Source: an uncultured Polaribacter sp.
GTDB taxonomy: Bacteria > Bacteroidota > Bacteroidia > Flavobacteriales > Flavobacteriaceae
DNA: 64,000 nt
Reading direction: 5' to 3'
Assembly (NCBI RefSeq): GCF_947496195.1
Contig: NZ_CANMBY010000001.1
Span: 434,001-498,000, forward strand
Within the stretch, counting starts at the first letter, position 1. Every line of letters starts with the position of its first letter. The notes under the pieces were generated by a model. That model worked only from the letters and a program-made list of their open reading frames with translations, searched no databases and was not told the DNA's origin. A program made the translations under genes and the position numbers. Below, piece after piece: positions 43,374 to 52,664 of the stretch.

Positions 43374-43798
43374 TAATTAAACCAGTTTGTCCAAGGAATT
43401 CTAGACAAAATAAGTAGTAATGCTAAACCGTAAAAAATAGCAAATGTTTTAAATTTTGCTGTACTTGGTGTTTTTTTCTTATGTTTAGACCATCCAATAG
43501 TAATTAATGTAATTGCTATAATCATCATTACTGGGTGTTCTAAAGCTAATAATCTTATCTCCTTGGTTTTCATAACTTCACTTGTATTAGAAATTAGTTG
43601 ATTAAAATATGGTGACATAAAATACCAAGCTAAACCAATTAGTAACTGAATATGAGAAACAATTAAGGTAAATAATCCTAAACGTAAATCTGTACTTTTA
43701 AATTCTTTCTTTTTAAAAATACCAACAAAAGCATTTACAACAGCTATTACAAGAATAATTAAAACTATATATGCCCAATAAGAATGTATTTCTTTCAT
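43373..43798 (-). CDS. Four-segment membrane protein, possible haem-binding
   Basis: 141 residues with four membrane segments (about 7-27, 40-60, 89-105 and 117-135). Database relatives in flavobacteria often carry the label cytochrome b, from memory. H5, H49 and H88 sit in or near membrane segments and could ligate haem, though this is not proven. It heads the plsC-desaturase operon, and a diiron desaturase needs reducing power, so an electron-transfer role is a plausible idea. Confidence 0.65.
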   Translation of the reverse strand: MKEIHSYWAYIVLIILVIAVVNAFVGIFKKKEFKSTDLRLGLFTLIVSHIQLLIGLAWYFMSPYFNQLISNTSEVMKTKEIRLLALEHPVMMIIAITLITIGWSKHKKKTPSTAKFKTFAIFYGLALLLILSRIPWTNWFN

Positions 43799-43838
43799 TT
43801 TTAAAATATTTTTAGAATGTAAAGTTACAATATAGATA

Positions 43839-43869
43839 TAAAAAAACCACCTTAAAAAAGGTGGTTTTT
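43839..43869 (-). terminator. Terminator after TonB receptor 2
   Basis: A 12-base stem (AAAAACCACCTT at 43842-43853 and its complement at 43858-43869) with loop AAAA. The minus transcript has a U-run after the stem. Confidence 0.85.
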
Positions 43870-43891
43870 AATATTTAAATTAATTTCTTTC

Positions 43892-46501
43892 TTAGAAATT
43901 ATATCTTACACTAGCATTCCAAGTTCTTCCTAAACCAAAGAAACCTCTGTTAGAAACATCAATTCCTCTATAAGTAGTAGAACCAGCATTTGCAAAGTTT
44001 GCAGTAGATAATTCAGAAATATATCTTCTATCTAAAACGTTGTTTACATTTACTCTGAAATCTAAAGATTTAGATTTATCTGAAGTTAAGTTTAATCTAT
44101 AAGATACACCTGAATCTAAGATACCATATTCTGGTAACTGAAGATTGTTCTTTCTTGCAGATACTCTAGCATATAATTGATCGTAAAATCTAAAGTCAGC
44201 ATCAAAGCTTAAACCTTCCATAATTCTATAATCTACACCTAAACCAGCAGTGAACTGTGCAGCATCTCCTACTTTACCTCCATCTACATCTACAACTGTA
44301 GGAGCTTGAATAACATTTCTGTCTTCATCTAATACATCTTGTATTAATTCTCCTGCATATGTCCAGTCACCTATAGAAGTAAATCCTTTTAATCTTAAGT
44401 CGTTAGTAATATCGTAGATGAAATCAAATTCTACACCCATATGATATTGAGCTTGACCAAATGTTCTAGTAATTGTAACAACACCAGTATTTGGATCTAC
44501 ATCTGTTGCTCCATCAACTCTATCTTTCCAAGTTGTGCTATATAAGTTAACATTAGCACTAAACTTATCTGATCTATAGTTATATCCTAACTCAATTCCT
44601 GTAATTTTTTCATTTTGAGAAATTGGGTTAATCGCATTTGTAAAGTTGTTAAAGATATTGTCATGATAAGGTTGACGAGAATAGAAACCTGTGTTAAAGT
44701 AAATGTTACTAGATTCAGATACTTTTAAACCTAAACCAGCTTTTACGTTATAACCAAAGTTACTTACTTTTTCTGAATCTTCGAATTGAGCTTGATAGTC
44801 ATATCTATCAAATCTTTGGTGCCATTGGTTAGAAACAGAACCTTGGAAAAATGCAGAAACTACATCATCTGAATACTCTAATTGAGTAAATAAACCTCCG
44901 TAAGAAATTCTCTCACTGTTGTCATAATCTATTCTTTGTGCTTCATCCATAGTGTTGAATGTTGCAGCCCATGGGTTAGCATTTCCACTTTCTGTAGCAG
45001 TAACAGAAACTACTGGACCAACTCTATTATGAGTATTGTCTCTTAAGCTTCTATCTTCTGTCCAAGAAGTTAAACCATGGAAGTTCTCTACTTGTCTAAA
45101 GTGAGTTCCATAGTAAGTTCTTAAATCAGCACCAATATTCCAAGTAATATTATCTGTTAATTTAGTTTCTAAGTTAGATACAGCACCATACCAGCTATGT
45201 AAGTTCATAGAAGCTCTTGTAATGTAAGCACTGTTACCAAAGTTTCCATCTCCACCAGTTGCAGCATTGTTTGCGTAAATTGCATCATAGTCAATTAAAC
45301 CATCAGCAGTTCTAACTCTTCTACCTCTGTTACCAGTTCCACCACCTCTACCAAAAGAAGCATATAATACTGTAGATAAGCTAGTAGCATCAGATATAGT
45401 ATAATCCCAGTTTAAGTTTAATACTGGTTTATGATAGAAGTTTCTTCTTTCTGTCATATATTCTCCTTGGTAAAAACCAAAGTTATTGTTGTATTTGAAA
45501 CCATTTTGTAAATAGCTAGAAATACTTTTTGTAAAGTTTTGATCATGCCATTGTGGAGCACCTGTAATCAAAAAGTTGAAATTATGAGTTTCGTTAGGCT
45601 TGTATCCAAAAGAAACGAAGTAAGTTTGACCTTGACCTCTAGTTCCATTGTTATAACCATTTCCTTGCCAGTGAGATAACATTACACTTGTACCCCATCC
45701 GTTTTCATTAACTCCAGTATTGTAAGATAACGTAGTTTTTAAATAACTATCGTTAGCTGTACCAGCATAAAAATAACCTCCTTCAGTTTTATCTGTAGTT
45801 TTAGTTACAAAGTTCATAGTACCACCAACAGAAGATATTGCTAATTTAGAAGCACCTAAACCTCTCTGAATTTGTACTGCACTTGCAATATCATTTACTC
45901 CAGACCAGTTAGACCAGTACATTCTTCCATCTTCCATACCATTAATTGGCTGACCATTTAATAAGAAAGCTGTGTTAGTTTGATCGAAACCACGAACAGA
46001 AATTCTAGAATCTCCAAAACCACCTGCTTGTCCAGCAACATAAATAGAAGGAGTGTTAACTAATGTCATAGTAACATCTTGTGTACCTACTTTCTTCTGA
46101 ATCTCAGCAGCTTTAATTGTAGATACTGCAACAGGAGTCTTTCTACCACCAGATAAATCGATTACCCCTTTACCAATAATAACTACCTCTTCTAAAGAGT
46201 TTTCATCTTCTAATAATTTAATAGTTCCTAAGTTAGTTTTAGAACTATTGTAAGAAATTTCTTTAGTTCTAAATCCTAAATAAGAAATTACAAGAACACC
46301 AGAATTCTTTGAAGTTGTAATAGAAAAATTACCGTCAAAATCAGTTTCTGTACCGTTTTTAGTACCTTTTTCTAAAATACTAGCTCCAGGTAATGGTTGA
46401 TTTGCGTTATCAACAATAATACCTGTAATTTTAGTTTGACCTAATACAGTAGCAGCTACAAAAAATAAAGCTACAAAAAGGAAATTTTTAAAATTTTTCA
46501 T
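43892..46501 (-). CDS. TonB-dependent outer-membrane receptor 2
   Basis: 869 residues. The signal peptide ends near Gln22 (ATVLGQ). A carboxypeptidase-regulatory-like domain spans about 23-110 (NANQPLPGASILEKGTKNGT). The plug is about 120-240 with RISVRGFDQTNTAFLLNGQP, and the barrel ends NASVRYNF. Neither a SusD-like nor a beta-helix lipoprotein gene adjoins it. A perfect CTTAACA-N4-CTTAACA pair lies 58 bases upstream of its ATG and matches the sites at TonB receptor 1, so common control is likely. The substrate is unknown. Confidence 0.94.
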   Translation of the reverse strand: MKNFKNFLFVALFFVAATVLGQTKITGIIVDNANQPLPGASILEKGTKNGTETDFDGNFSITTSKNSGVLVISYLGFRTKEISYNSSKTNLGTIKLLEDENSLEEVVIIGKGVIDLSGGRKTPVAVSTIKAAEIQKKVGTQDVTMTLVNTPSIYVAGQAGGFGDSRISVRGFDQTNTAFLLNGQPINGMEDGRMYWSNWSGVNDIASAVQIQRGLGASKLAISSVGGTMNFVTKTTDKTEGGYFYAGTANDSYLKTTLSYNTGVNENGWGTSVMLSHWQGNGYNNGTRGQGQTYFVSFGYKPNETHNFNFLITGAPQWHDQNFTKSISSYLQNGFKYNNNFGFYQGEYMTERRNFYHKPVLNLNWDYTISDATSLSTVLYASFGRGGGTGNRGRRVRTADGLIDYDAIYANNAATGGDGNFGNSAYITRASMNLHSWYGAVSNLETKLTDNITWNIGADLRTYYGTHFRQVENFHGLTSWTEDRSLRDNTHNRVGPVVSVTATESGNANPWAATFNTMDEAQRIDYDNSERISYGGLFTQLEYSDDVVSAFFQGSVSNQWHQRFDRYDYQAQFEDSEKVSNFGYNVKAGLGLKVSESSNIYFNTGFYSRQPYHDNIFNNFTNAINPISQNEKITGIELGYNYRSDKFSANVNLYSTTWKDRVDGATDVDPNTGVVTITRTFGQAQYHMGVEFDFIYDITNDLRLKGFTSIGDWTYAGELIQDVLDEDRNVIQAPTVVDVDGGKVGDAAQFTAGLGVDYRIMEGLSFDADFRFYDQLYARVSARKNNLQLPEYGILDSGVSYRLNLTSDKSKSLDFRVNVNNVLDRRYISELSTANFANAGSTTYRGIDVSNRGFFGLGRTWNASVRYNF

Positions 46502-46558
46502 TGTTTAATTTTAAGTTAATTAATGTTTTGCAAAATTCTTGCTTTTACATCGTTGGTT

Positions 46559-46576
46559 TGTTAAGTTAATGTTAAG
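46559..46576 (-). promoter_or_regulatory. Candidate Pho-box-like repeat pair upstream of TonB receptor 2
   Basis: In the gene's orientation CTTAACA, TTAA, CTTAACA, two identical 7-base units with an 11-base period. It ends 20 bases before GAATTTTG (46538-46531), a one-off match to the -7 consensus. This is the best example of the repeat in the window. Confidence 0.6.
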
Positions 46577-46660
46577 TTTTAACAAGAATTTAAGACCCTT
46601 AAAATTACAAAAAAGAGATTTACTTATTAATTATCAAATACTTACATATAAACATAGTTG

Positions 46661-46686
46661 TTAACAAAAAAAAGATTTTTTGTTAA
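46661..46686 (-). terminator. AT-rich dyad after pgi, possible terminator
   Basis: An 11-base perfect stem TTAACAAAAAA with TTTTTTGTTAA and a 4-base loop, 33 bases downstream of the pgi stop. It is nearly free of G and C, so it is a weak terminator at best. Confidence 0.35.
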
Positions 46687-46718
46687 AGTATTTAGAATAA
46701 CATAATAAAAGAGAAAAA

Positions 46719-48287
46719 CTACTGTTGTTTAAGCAATTTTTTAGCTAATTCTTTCCCAAGTTCTACACCAAATTGATCGTAGCTATAAATATTCCATAAA
46801 ATTCCTTGAGTAAAGATTTTATGTTCGTAAAGTGCTATTAATTTCCCTAAAGATTGTGGTGTTAATTTATCAAAAAGAATAGCGTTACTTGGTCTATTAC
46901 CTTCAAAAACTTTAAATGGTAATAATTGATTGATTTTATCTTCGTCTCCAGAAAACTTTAACTCTAAATGAACTTCTTCTTTTGTTTTACCAAAAGCTAA
47001 AGCATCCATTTGTGCATTATAGTTTGCCATTAACTTTTTATGATGATCTGTTAAACCATATAAAGATTCTTTATATCCAATAAAATCTGATGGGATTAAC
47101 TTTGTTCCTTGATGCACTAATTGCATAAAAGCGTGTTGCATATTAGTACCTGTGCTTCCCCAAACAATAGTACCAGTTTCATAATCTATTTTATTTCCAT
47201 TTCTATCTACTCCTTTACCATTACTTTCCATAATAGCTTGTTGTAAATAAGAAGGTAGTTTAGATAAATACTGTGAGTATGGTAAAACAGCTTCTGTTTC
47301 TGCCTTATAAAAATTATTATACCAAACACTTATTAAAGCTAAAATAACTGGAATATTTTTATCGAAATCTTCATTTCTAAAATGAATATCCATTTCTTCT
47401 GCACCATCTAGTAAAGCTCTATAATTATCAAAACCAACAGATAAGCTAATAGATAAACCTACAGCAGACCAAAGAGAAAAACGACCTCCTACCCAATTCC
47501 ACATTGGAAAAACATTACTTTTATCTATACCAAAACTATCTACTGCTTCTAAATTTGTAGACACAGCAACAAAGTGTTTTGGAATATCGAAAATAGTTGC
47601 AGACTTTAAAAACCAATTTTTAATAGTTTCTGCATTTGTAATGGTTTCTTGTGTCGTAAATGTTTTAGACACAATAACAAACAATGTTGTTTCTGGATTT
47701 AAATTTTTGATGATTTCTGAAACATGATCACCATCAATATTTGAAACAAAATGAGTATTTAAATGATTTTTGTAAAATTTAAGAGATTCTACAACCATGT
47801 CTGGCCCTAGATCAGAACCTCCAATACCAATATTTACAACATCTGTAATTGATTTTCCTGTATAACCTTTCCATTTGCCAGATATCACTTTGTTACTAAA
47901 GCTTCTTATCTTTCTTAATGTCGTTTGAATTTTAGGCTTAATATCTTTTCCATCAATAAACACAGGTTCTTCAGAAGTACTTCTTAAAGCTGTATGTAAA
48001 ACTGCTCTACCTTCTGTAGCATTAATAATTTCTCCAGAAAACTGTGCTTCTATTGCTTGTTTTAAACCAACTTCTTTTGCTAAATCTACTAATAAACTTA
48101 ATGTTTCTTTAGTAATTCTATTTTTAGAAAAATCTACATTTAAATCATTAAGTTGAACAGAAAAAGCTTCTTTTCTATTAGCTTCTTTAAATAAGTTTTT
48201 TATGTTAATGTCTTTATTATCTTTAAAATGGTCAGATAATTTTTGCCAAGCTTCTGTTTTTGTTGGATTGATATTGGGTAAAGCCAT
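46719..48287 (-). CDS. pgi: Glucose-6-phosphate isomerase
   Basis: 522 residues. It interconverts glucose-6-phosphate and fructose-6-phosphate. The motifs are [35 protein letters not shown] and [19 protein letters not shown]. It lies one base after the M23 lipoprotein stop, so the two are in one transcript. Neighbouring genes do not share the pathway. Confidence 0.97.
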   Translation of the reverse strand: MALPNINPTKTEAWQKLSDHFKDNKDINIKNLFKEANRKEAFSVQLNDLNVDFSKNRITKETLSLLVDLAKEVGLKQAIEAQFSGEIINATEGRAVLHTALRSTSEEPVFIDGKDIKPKIQTTLRKIRSFSNKVISGKWKGYTGKSITDVVNIGIGGSDLGPDMVVESLKFYKNHLNTHFVSNIDGDHVSEIIKNLNPETTLFVIVSKTFTTQETITNAETIKNWFLKSATIFDIPKHFVAVSTNLEAVDSFGIDKSNVFPMWNWVGGRFSLWSAVGLSISLSVGFDNYRALLDGAEEMDIHFRNEDFDKNIPVILALISVWYNNFYKAETEAVLPYSQYLSKLPSYLQQAIMESNGKGVDRNGNKIDYETGTIVWGSTGTNMQHAFMQLVHQGTKLIPSDFIGYKESLYGLTDHHKKLMANYNAQMDALAFGKTKEEVHLELKFSGDEDKINQLLPFKVFEGNRPSNAILFDKLTPQSLGKLIALYEHKIFTQGILWNIYSYDQFGVELGKELAKKLLKQQ

Positions 48288-48288
48288 G

Positions 48289-49575
48289 TTATTTTTTTGC
48301 TATAGTTTCAGTGATTACTTCTGGTTCTTCAACTGGTATTCTATTATAATCTAATTGATATTTTAAAGGTCTGATATATTTTAAAAATTCTGGTTTTACA
48401 GACTTTTTCATAGGTTTTGCTTCTGGTAACTTAAGTTTTGGATTTAATGGGTCTACTTGTCTACCATTTTTCCAAAAACGATAACATACATGTGGTCCAC
48501 CTGTATTACCAGTCATGCCTACATACCCAATTACATCACCTTGTTTTACATATTCGCCTCTTTTTACAGCTTGTTTACTCATATGAAGATACTGTGTAGA
48601 ATAGGTATTGTTATGTTTAATTTTAACGTATTTTCCATTACCTCCTCTTCTAGTAGATTCTACAACTGTACCACTTGCTGTTGCTATAATTGGAGTTCCT
48701 ATTTTAGCAGCAAAATCTGTACCTTTATGAGGCCTAACTCTATTACCATAATAAGCAATTCTTCTTCGTAAATTATATCTTGATGAAATTCTATATTGAA
48801 ATTTAATAGGCGCCTTTAAAAAGAAGCTTCTTAACATATTTCCATTTTCATCATAATATTCAGGTATATTAAGTGTTGAGTCTGCTACAAAACGAAATGC
48901 ATATAAATCTTTTCCTTTATGTTTAAATACAGCCGACTTTACTTTTCCATAACCAGCAAAAGTAGAATCATCTATAAATTTTTCTTCATAAAGAATTTTA
49001 AAAGAATCTCCTTTTTGTAATCTATAAAAATCTAAAGTCCATGCATAAATGTCTGCAATTGTATAGGTTAAATTTGGTCTTATACCAAGACTATCCATAG
49101 TTTGAGAAAAACTTGAATAGACAACACCCTCAACTTCTTTTTGAACAACTTCTATAGGTTTTTTATAATTTTTAGCAACTACAACAGAATCTTTAAAATC
49201 TAAAATTGTTGCATTAATTTTATCGTGCTTATAAATAAAAACTTGTGCTTTTTCTGTAGAATCTTTGCTTGCTAAAATAGTGTAAGGCTTACCAGCTCTT
49301 ACTCTTCTAACATCAAATATTTCTTTAGCTGATGAAGCAATTTCATTAATTTTTGGATAAAAAACATGATGCCTATCTAGTATAGTTCCAAAACTTTCAC
49401 CACTTTTAATAGTGTCTTGGATTACTTTATAATCATCTATTTTATAACCAAATCTAATTTCTGGTTCTGGTTCTTTAACAATGATTTGTTCTGGTTCTTT
49501 GCCATCTTTTTTACAAGAGACAACCAAAATAGTAACAAAAAATAATAGGATTAATTTCTTCAAAAAACTCAACAC
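48289..49575 (-). CDS. M23-family lipoprotein, third zinc ligand replaced by Cys
   Basis: 428 residues, GTG start at 49573-49575. The lipobox LVVSC predicts lipidation at C21. Residues about 40-250 are LysM/M23-associated domains. The M23 domain (about 262-395) keeps H283 and D287 (HKGTD) and the catalytic H331 (YLHM), but the HxH motif reads H362-V-C364, with TGT at 48484-48486. The Cys could still ligate zinc, or the domain could act as a non-cutting activator like EnvC/NlpD. The periplasmic side is the likely location. Confidence 0.9.
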   Translation of the reverse strand: MLSFLKKLILLFFVTILVVSCKKDGKEPEQIIVKEPEPEIRFGYKIDDYKVIQDTIKSGESFGTILDRHHVFYPKINEIASSAKEIFDVRRVRAGKPYTILASKDSTEKAQVFIYKHDKINATILDFKDSVVVAKNYKKPIEVVQKEVEGVVYSSFSQTMDSLGIRPNLTYTIADIYAWTLDFYRLQKGDSFKILYEEKFIDDSTFAGYGKVKSAVFKHKGKDLYAFRFVADSTLNIPEYYDENGNMLRSFFLKAPIKFQYRISSRYNLRRRIAYYGNRVRPHKGTDFAAKIGTPIIATASGTVVESTRRGGNGKYVKIKHNNTYSTQYLHMSKQAVKRGEYVKQGDVIGYVGMTGNTGGPHVCYRFWKNGRQVDPLNPKLKLPEAKPMKKSVKPEFLKYIRPLKYQLDYNRIPVEEPEVITETIAKK

Positions 49576-49645
49576 TTTTAAGACAGTTTCAAAAGTACAA
49601 ATAAAGAATTAATTTTTATAAAACCTAAGACAGATAAGTTAAATT

Positions 49646-50413
49646 TTATTTGTTCATAAAGGAATTTACTAAACCTTTATAAGCTTCTAAATCTGCTCTT
49701 AAAGAACCTACTGCTAATGAAGCTTTCATACGAATTGGAATTTTATTAGCATCATCTGTAATCCAAATAGTAACGCTTTCTTCTTCTTTAAAAACTCTAC
49801 CAGATTGAACAAGAGGTCTAAACATTAACGTATTTACTTTACCAAACCTAGTTCTTAACTCTTCTCTTCCTAAAAAACGCAATCTAAAAGGATAGGTTTG
49901 TGCGTCTATAAACATTTCTAATTTTATTTCATCTCCTACTTTAAATTTTGAAACATCTTTATTTCTCAAATAATAAAAAGAAGACAACATATCTTGAATA
50001 TTTTTAATTGAGACAATTGTATCTTTTTGTTCAACAAAATCTTGGATATATGCAGTGTTAGAAGTATAATTGAAGGCCGTTATTCTATGTTTTTTATAAC
50101 CACCTTCGTTAATTTTTCTCTTAAATAAGTAAGGTTTTAAGGTTTCTTTGTCAAAATAAGATTCGTAAACATCATCAACTTCAAAAAACCATTTAATCAT
50201 TCCAGAAGTCCATCCAGTACCTTTTGTATGATACACTTTTCTTCCTCTAAATTCTTCTTCTTTAACTTCTAAAATTGCAGAACCTGCTCTTAAAAAACCA
50301 CTGTAACTCATTTTATATCTCAAAAACTCACCATCTTTAAATGCAGAGCTTTTTTGAGCAAATAAAGGGATACAAAATAAAGTTGATATAATAACTAGAG
50401 CAAACTTTTTCAT
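49646..50413 (-). CDS. DUF3108 domain exported protein
   Basis: 255 residues with a signal peptide (about 1-19, ending FAQ). The pattern GEFLRYKMSYSGFLRAGSA followed by EVDDVYESYFD and RKINEGGYKK is typical of DUF3108. The family is periplasmic in many bacteria and its function is unknown. It is followed by the M23 lipoprotein in the same direction, which fits an envelope role. Confidence 0.88.
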   Translation of the reverse strand: MKKFALVIISTLFCIPLFAQKSSAFKDGEFLRYKMSYSGFLRAGSAILEVKEEEFRGRKVYHTKGTGWTSGMIKWFFEVDDVYESYFDKETLKPYLFKRKINEGGYKKHRITAFNYTSNTAYIQDFVEQKDTIVSIKNIQDMLSSFYYLRNKDVSKFKVGDEIKLEMFIDAQTYPFRLRFLGREELRTRFGKVNTLMFRPLVQSGRVFKEEESVTIWITDDANKIPIRMKASLAVGSLRADLEAYKGLVNSFMNK

Positions 50414-50515
50414 AATTAATCAAACATATAAAAAAGGAATGACAATTACTGTTCCAAAAGATAGAAAATTGTTTCTCTTAGACTTAGAGTTGGTCTTTTT
50501 AACGTTTTATTAAAT

Positions 50516-51433
50516 TTAAAAGGTTCCCCAATTTTCTAATTCTTCTTTACTCCATAAATATGGATAGAAAATTCTTCTTTGATACTTTGGATGCATATAC
50601 TTTCGCCAATTACTACCACCAGTAGCTTTAAGTTCAGAATCATCTCCTCCAATATATTTAGCTGCAGCATTATAATGAGCCATAACCCATTTTACATTTA
50701 CTGTATAATCGTAATGACGCATTGCTTTTATTAGATCTTGATTTTCTTGAACTTCTTTAGGCAATTGTTTGAACTTTTTAGACAGGTTTATATCATTATA
50801 GTCTTCCATAAAATCAATAAAATCTCCCATATATTTCTTTTCAAAAAGATTTAATAATGTAGATTTTTGACCTGTGGTATAATTTTTTCCTGCTGCTTGC
50901 CAATACAAATGATTGTATGCGTTTTTAAAAGATGAATTACGATCTATAGTATCTCTGTATCTAGCATCAATTAAATTAATTAACTCTGTAGAAGCAAATT
51001 CTATTTTTCTATATTGTGCTGATTGAAAGCCACTTGCAGGAGTCAACGTATTTCTAAACTTTAGATATTGATCCTTTTCCATACCATCAGCCATTACATT
51101 AAAAGAACTACAAAGCATATCAAAATACCTGCTTACTCTATTTAAATGCATAGAAAATTTATCTGCAGTTATTTTTGTTGTCTTTGCTACTTGGTCTATT
51201 TCCCACAAAATCATTTTAAACAACAATTCATTAACTTGATGATACATAATAAATACCATTTCATCTGGCTGTGTTGTTCTTGGGTTCTGCAAACCAAGTA
51301 AGGCATCTGTTTGAATATAATCCCAATAGGTAATTGGTGTACTCCATAATAAACCCTCTAACATAGAATCTACAGGAACACCAAGCTTATCGTATTTTTC
51401 TTCTATGGCTTTTAAAATTTCTTCTCTATTCAT
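50516..51433 (-). CDS. kynA: Tryptophan 2,3-dioxygenase
   Basis: 305 residues from the ATG at 51431-51433 (MNREEILKAIEEKY). An upstream in-frame ATG at 51457 lies within the hppD terminator stem and is rejected. The motifs are YWDYIQTDALLGLQNPR, MYHQVNELLFKMIL, RNTLTPASGFQSAQYR and ATGGSNWRKYMHPKYQ, all typical. This haem enzyme opens the tryptophan ring to N-formylkynurenine. It follows the tyrosine-catabolism genes, separated by a terminator. Confidence 0.96.
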   Translation of the reverse strand: MNREEILKAIEEKYDKLGVPVDSMLEGLLWSTPITYWDYIQTDALLGLQNPRTTQPDEMVFIMYHQVNELLFKMILWEIDQVAKTTKITADKFSMHLNRVSRYFDMLCSSFNVMADGMEKDQYLKFRNTLTPASGFQSAQYRKIEFASTELINLIDARYRDTIDRNSSFKNAYNHLYWQAAGKNYTTGQKSTLLNLFEKKYMGDFIDFMEDYNDINLSKKFKQLPKEVQENQDLIKAMRHYDYTVNVKWVMAHYNAAAKYIGGDDSELKATGGSNWRKYMHPKYQRRIFYPYLWSKEELENWGTF

Positions 51434-51448
51434 TTTTGGTTGAAAATA

Positions 51449-51478
51449 AAAAAGCAAGATACTTAAATCTTGCTTTTT
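51449..51478 (-). terminator. Terminator after hppD
   Basis: A 12-base stem (AAAAAGCAAGAT at 51449-51460, complement at 51467-51478) with a 6-base loop, giving a U-run in the minus transcript. It lies between hppD and kynA, whose start is 16 bases beyond, so read-through could still couple them. Confidence 0.85.
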
Positions 51479-51482
51479 GCTT

Positions 51483-52646
51483 TTATAATGTTCCTCTTTT
51501 TTGTTGTTCTCTTTCTATGGATTCGAACAAAGCTTTAAAATTACCTGCTCCAAAACCTTTAGCTCCCATTCTTTGAATGATTTCAAAAAATAAGGTAGGT
51601 CTATCTTCTACTGGTTTTGTAAAAATTTGTAATAGATACCCTTCTTCATCTGCATCTATCATAATACCTAAAGCTTTTAGTTTTTCGATATCTTCACGTA
51701 ATTCGTGACTAAATTCTTCTAAACGTCCAGGAACTGCTCTATAATATTCTTCTGGTGGTGTTGACAAAAACTCAACGCCATTTGAACGTAATTGCGAAAC
51801 TGTTTTTATAATATCGTCAGTAGCCACAGCAATATGTTGTACTCCTGCACCTTCATAAAAATCTAAATATTCCTCTATTTGAGATCGTTTTTTACCTTCT
51901 GCTGGTTCATTGATAGGAAATTTGATTCGACCATTTCCATTAGACATCACTTTACTCATTAATGCAGAGTATTCTGTATGAATTTGCTTATCATCAAAAG
52001 ATAAAAAGTTTTCAAATCCCATAACATCTTCATACCATTTTACCCAAACATCCATTTGGTTCCAGCCTACATTACCAACCATATGATCTATATATTTTAA
52101 ACCTGCTGTTGGTGGATTATAATCTGAATCCCATTTTACAAAACCTGGTAAAAATGCACCATTATAATTTTTACGTTCCACAAACATATGTACAGTTTCT
52201 CCATACGTGTAAATTCCTGCTCTTACAACTTCACCAAACTCATCTTTTTCAACAGTAGGTTCTAAATAAGATTTTGCGCCTCTAGAAGTTGTTTCTTTAT
52301 AAGCTTGTCTAGCATCTTCTACCCAAAGTGCTATAATTTTAACACCATCTCCATGTTTTACAATATGATCGTTTATTGGAGATTTACTACTCAAAGGCGT
52401 AGTTAGCATTAACTTGATTTTGTCTTGAGTTAGCACGTAACTTACAGAATCTTTAGAACCAGTTTCTAATCCACGATAAGCATGAGATTGAAAACCAAAA
52501 GCTGTTTTATAAAAGTGTGCAGCTTGTTTTGCATTTCCTACATAAAATTCTACATAATCTGTACCTAATAATGGAAGGAAATCTTGTGCTCCTTCAAATA
52601 TTTTTTCTAAACCGTAGTTTACTGATTTTATTTCTTTTTTACTCAT
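51483..52646 (-). CDS. hppD: 4-hydroxyphenylpyruvate dioxygenase
   Basis: 387 residues. It converts 4-hydroxyphenylpyruvate to homogentisate. The iron ligands are the His in YIDHMVGN, the His in GVQHIAVATDD and the Glu in TLFFEIIQR. The typical substrate-binding C-terminus GAKGFGAGNFKALFESIE is present. hmgA lies 18 bases upstream, so the two make consecutive steps of tyrosine breakdown. Confidence 0.97.
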   Translation of the reverse strand: MSKKEIKSVNYGLEKIFEGAQDFLPLLGTDYVEFYVGNAKQAAHFYKTAFGFQSHAYRGLETGSKDSVSYVLTQDKIKLMLTTPLSSKSPINDHIVKHGDGVKIIALWVEDARQAYKETTSRGAKSYLEPTVEKDEFGEVVRAGIYTYGETVHMFVERKNYNGAFLPGFVKWDSDYNPPTAGLKYIDHMVGNVGWNQMDVWVKWYEDVMGFENFLSFDDKQIHTEYSALMSKVMSNGNGRIKFPINEPAEGKKRSQIEEYLDFYEGAGVQHIAVATDDIIKTVSQLRSNGVEFLSTPPEEYYRAVPGRLEEFSHELREDIEKLKALGIMIDADEEGYLLQIFTKPVEDRPTLFFEIIQRMGAKGFGAGNFKALFESIEREQQKRGTL

Positions 52647-52664
52647 TTCTTTGTTTTTGATTGA

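Noticed and set aside
46661-46686. AT-rich dyad considered as an operator
   Set aside because: Its only GC pair is one C-G per arm; it may be a weak terminator of pgi, so it is listed only with low confidence.
51434-51457. Upstream ATG for kynA
   Set aside because: It lies in the hppD terminator, and the added eight residues are not part of the TDO family N-terminus.
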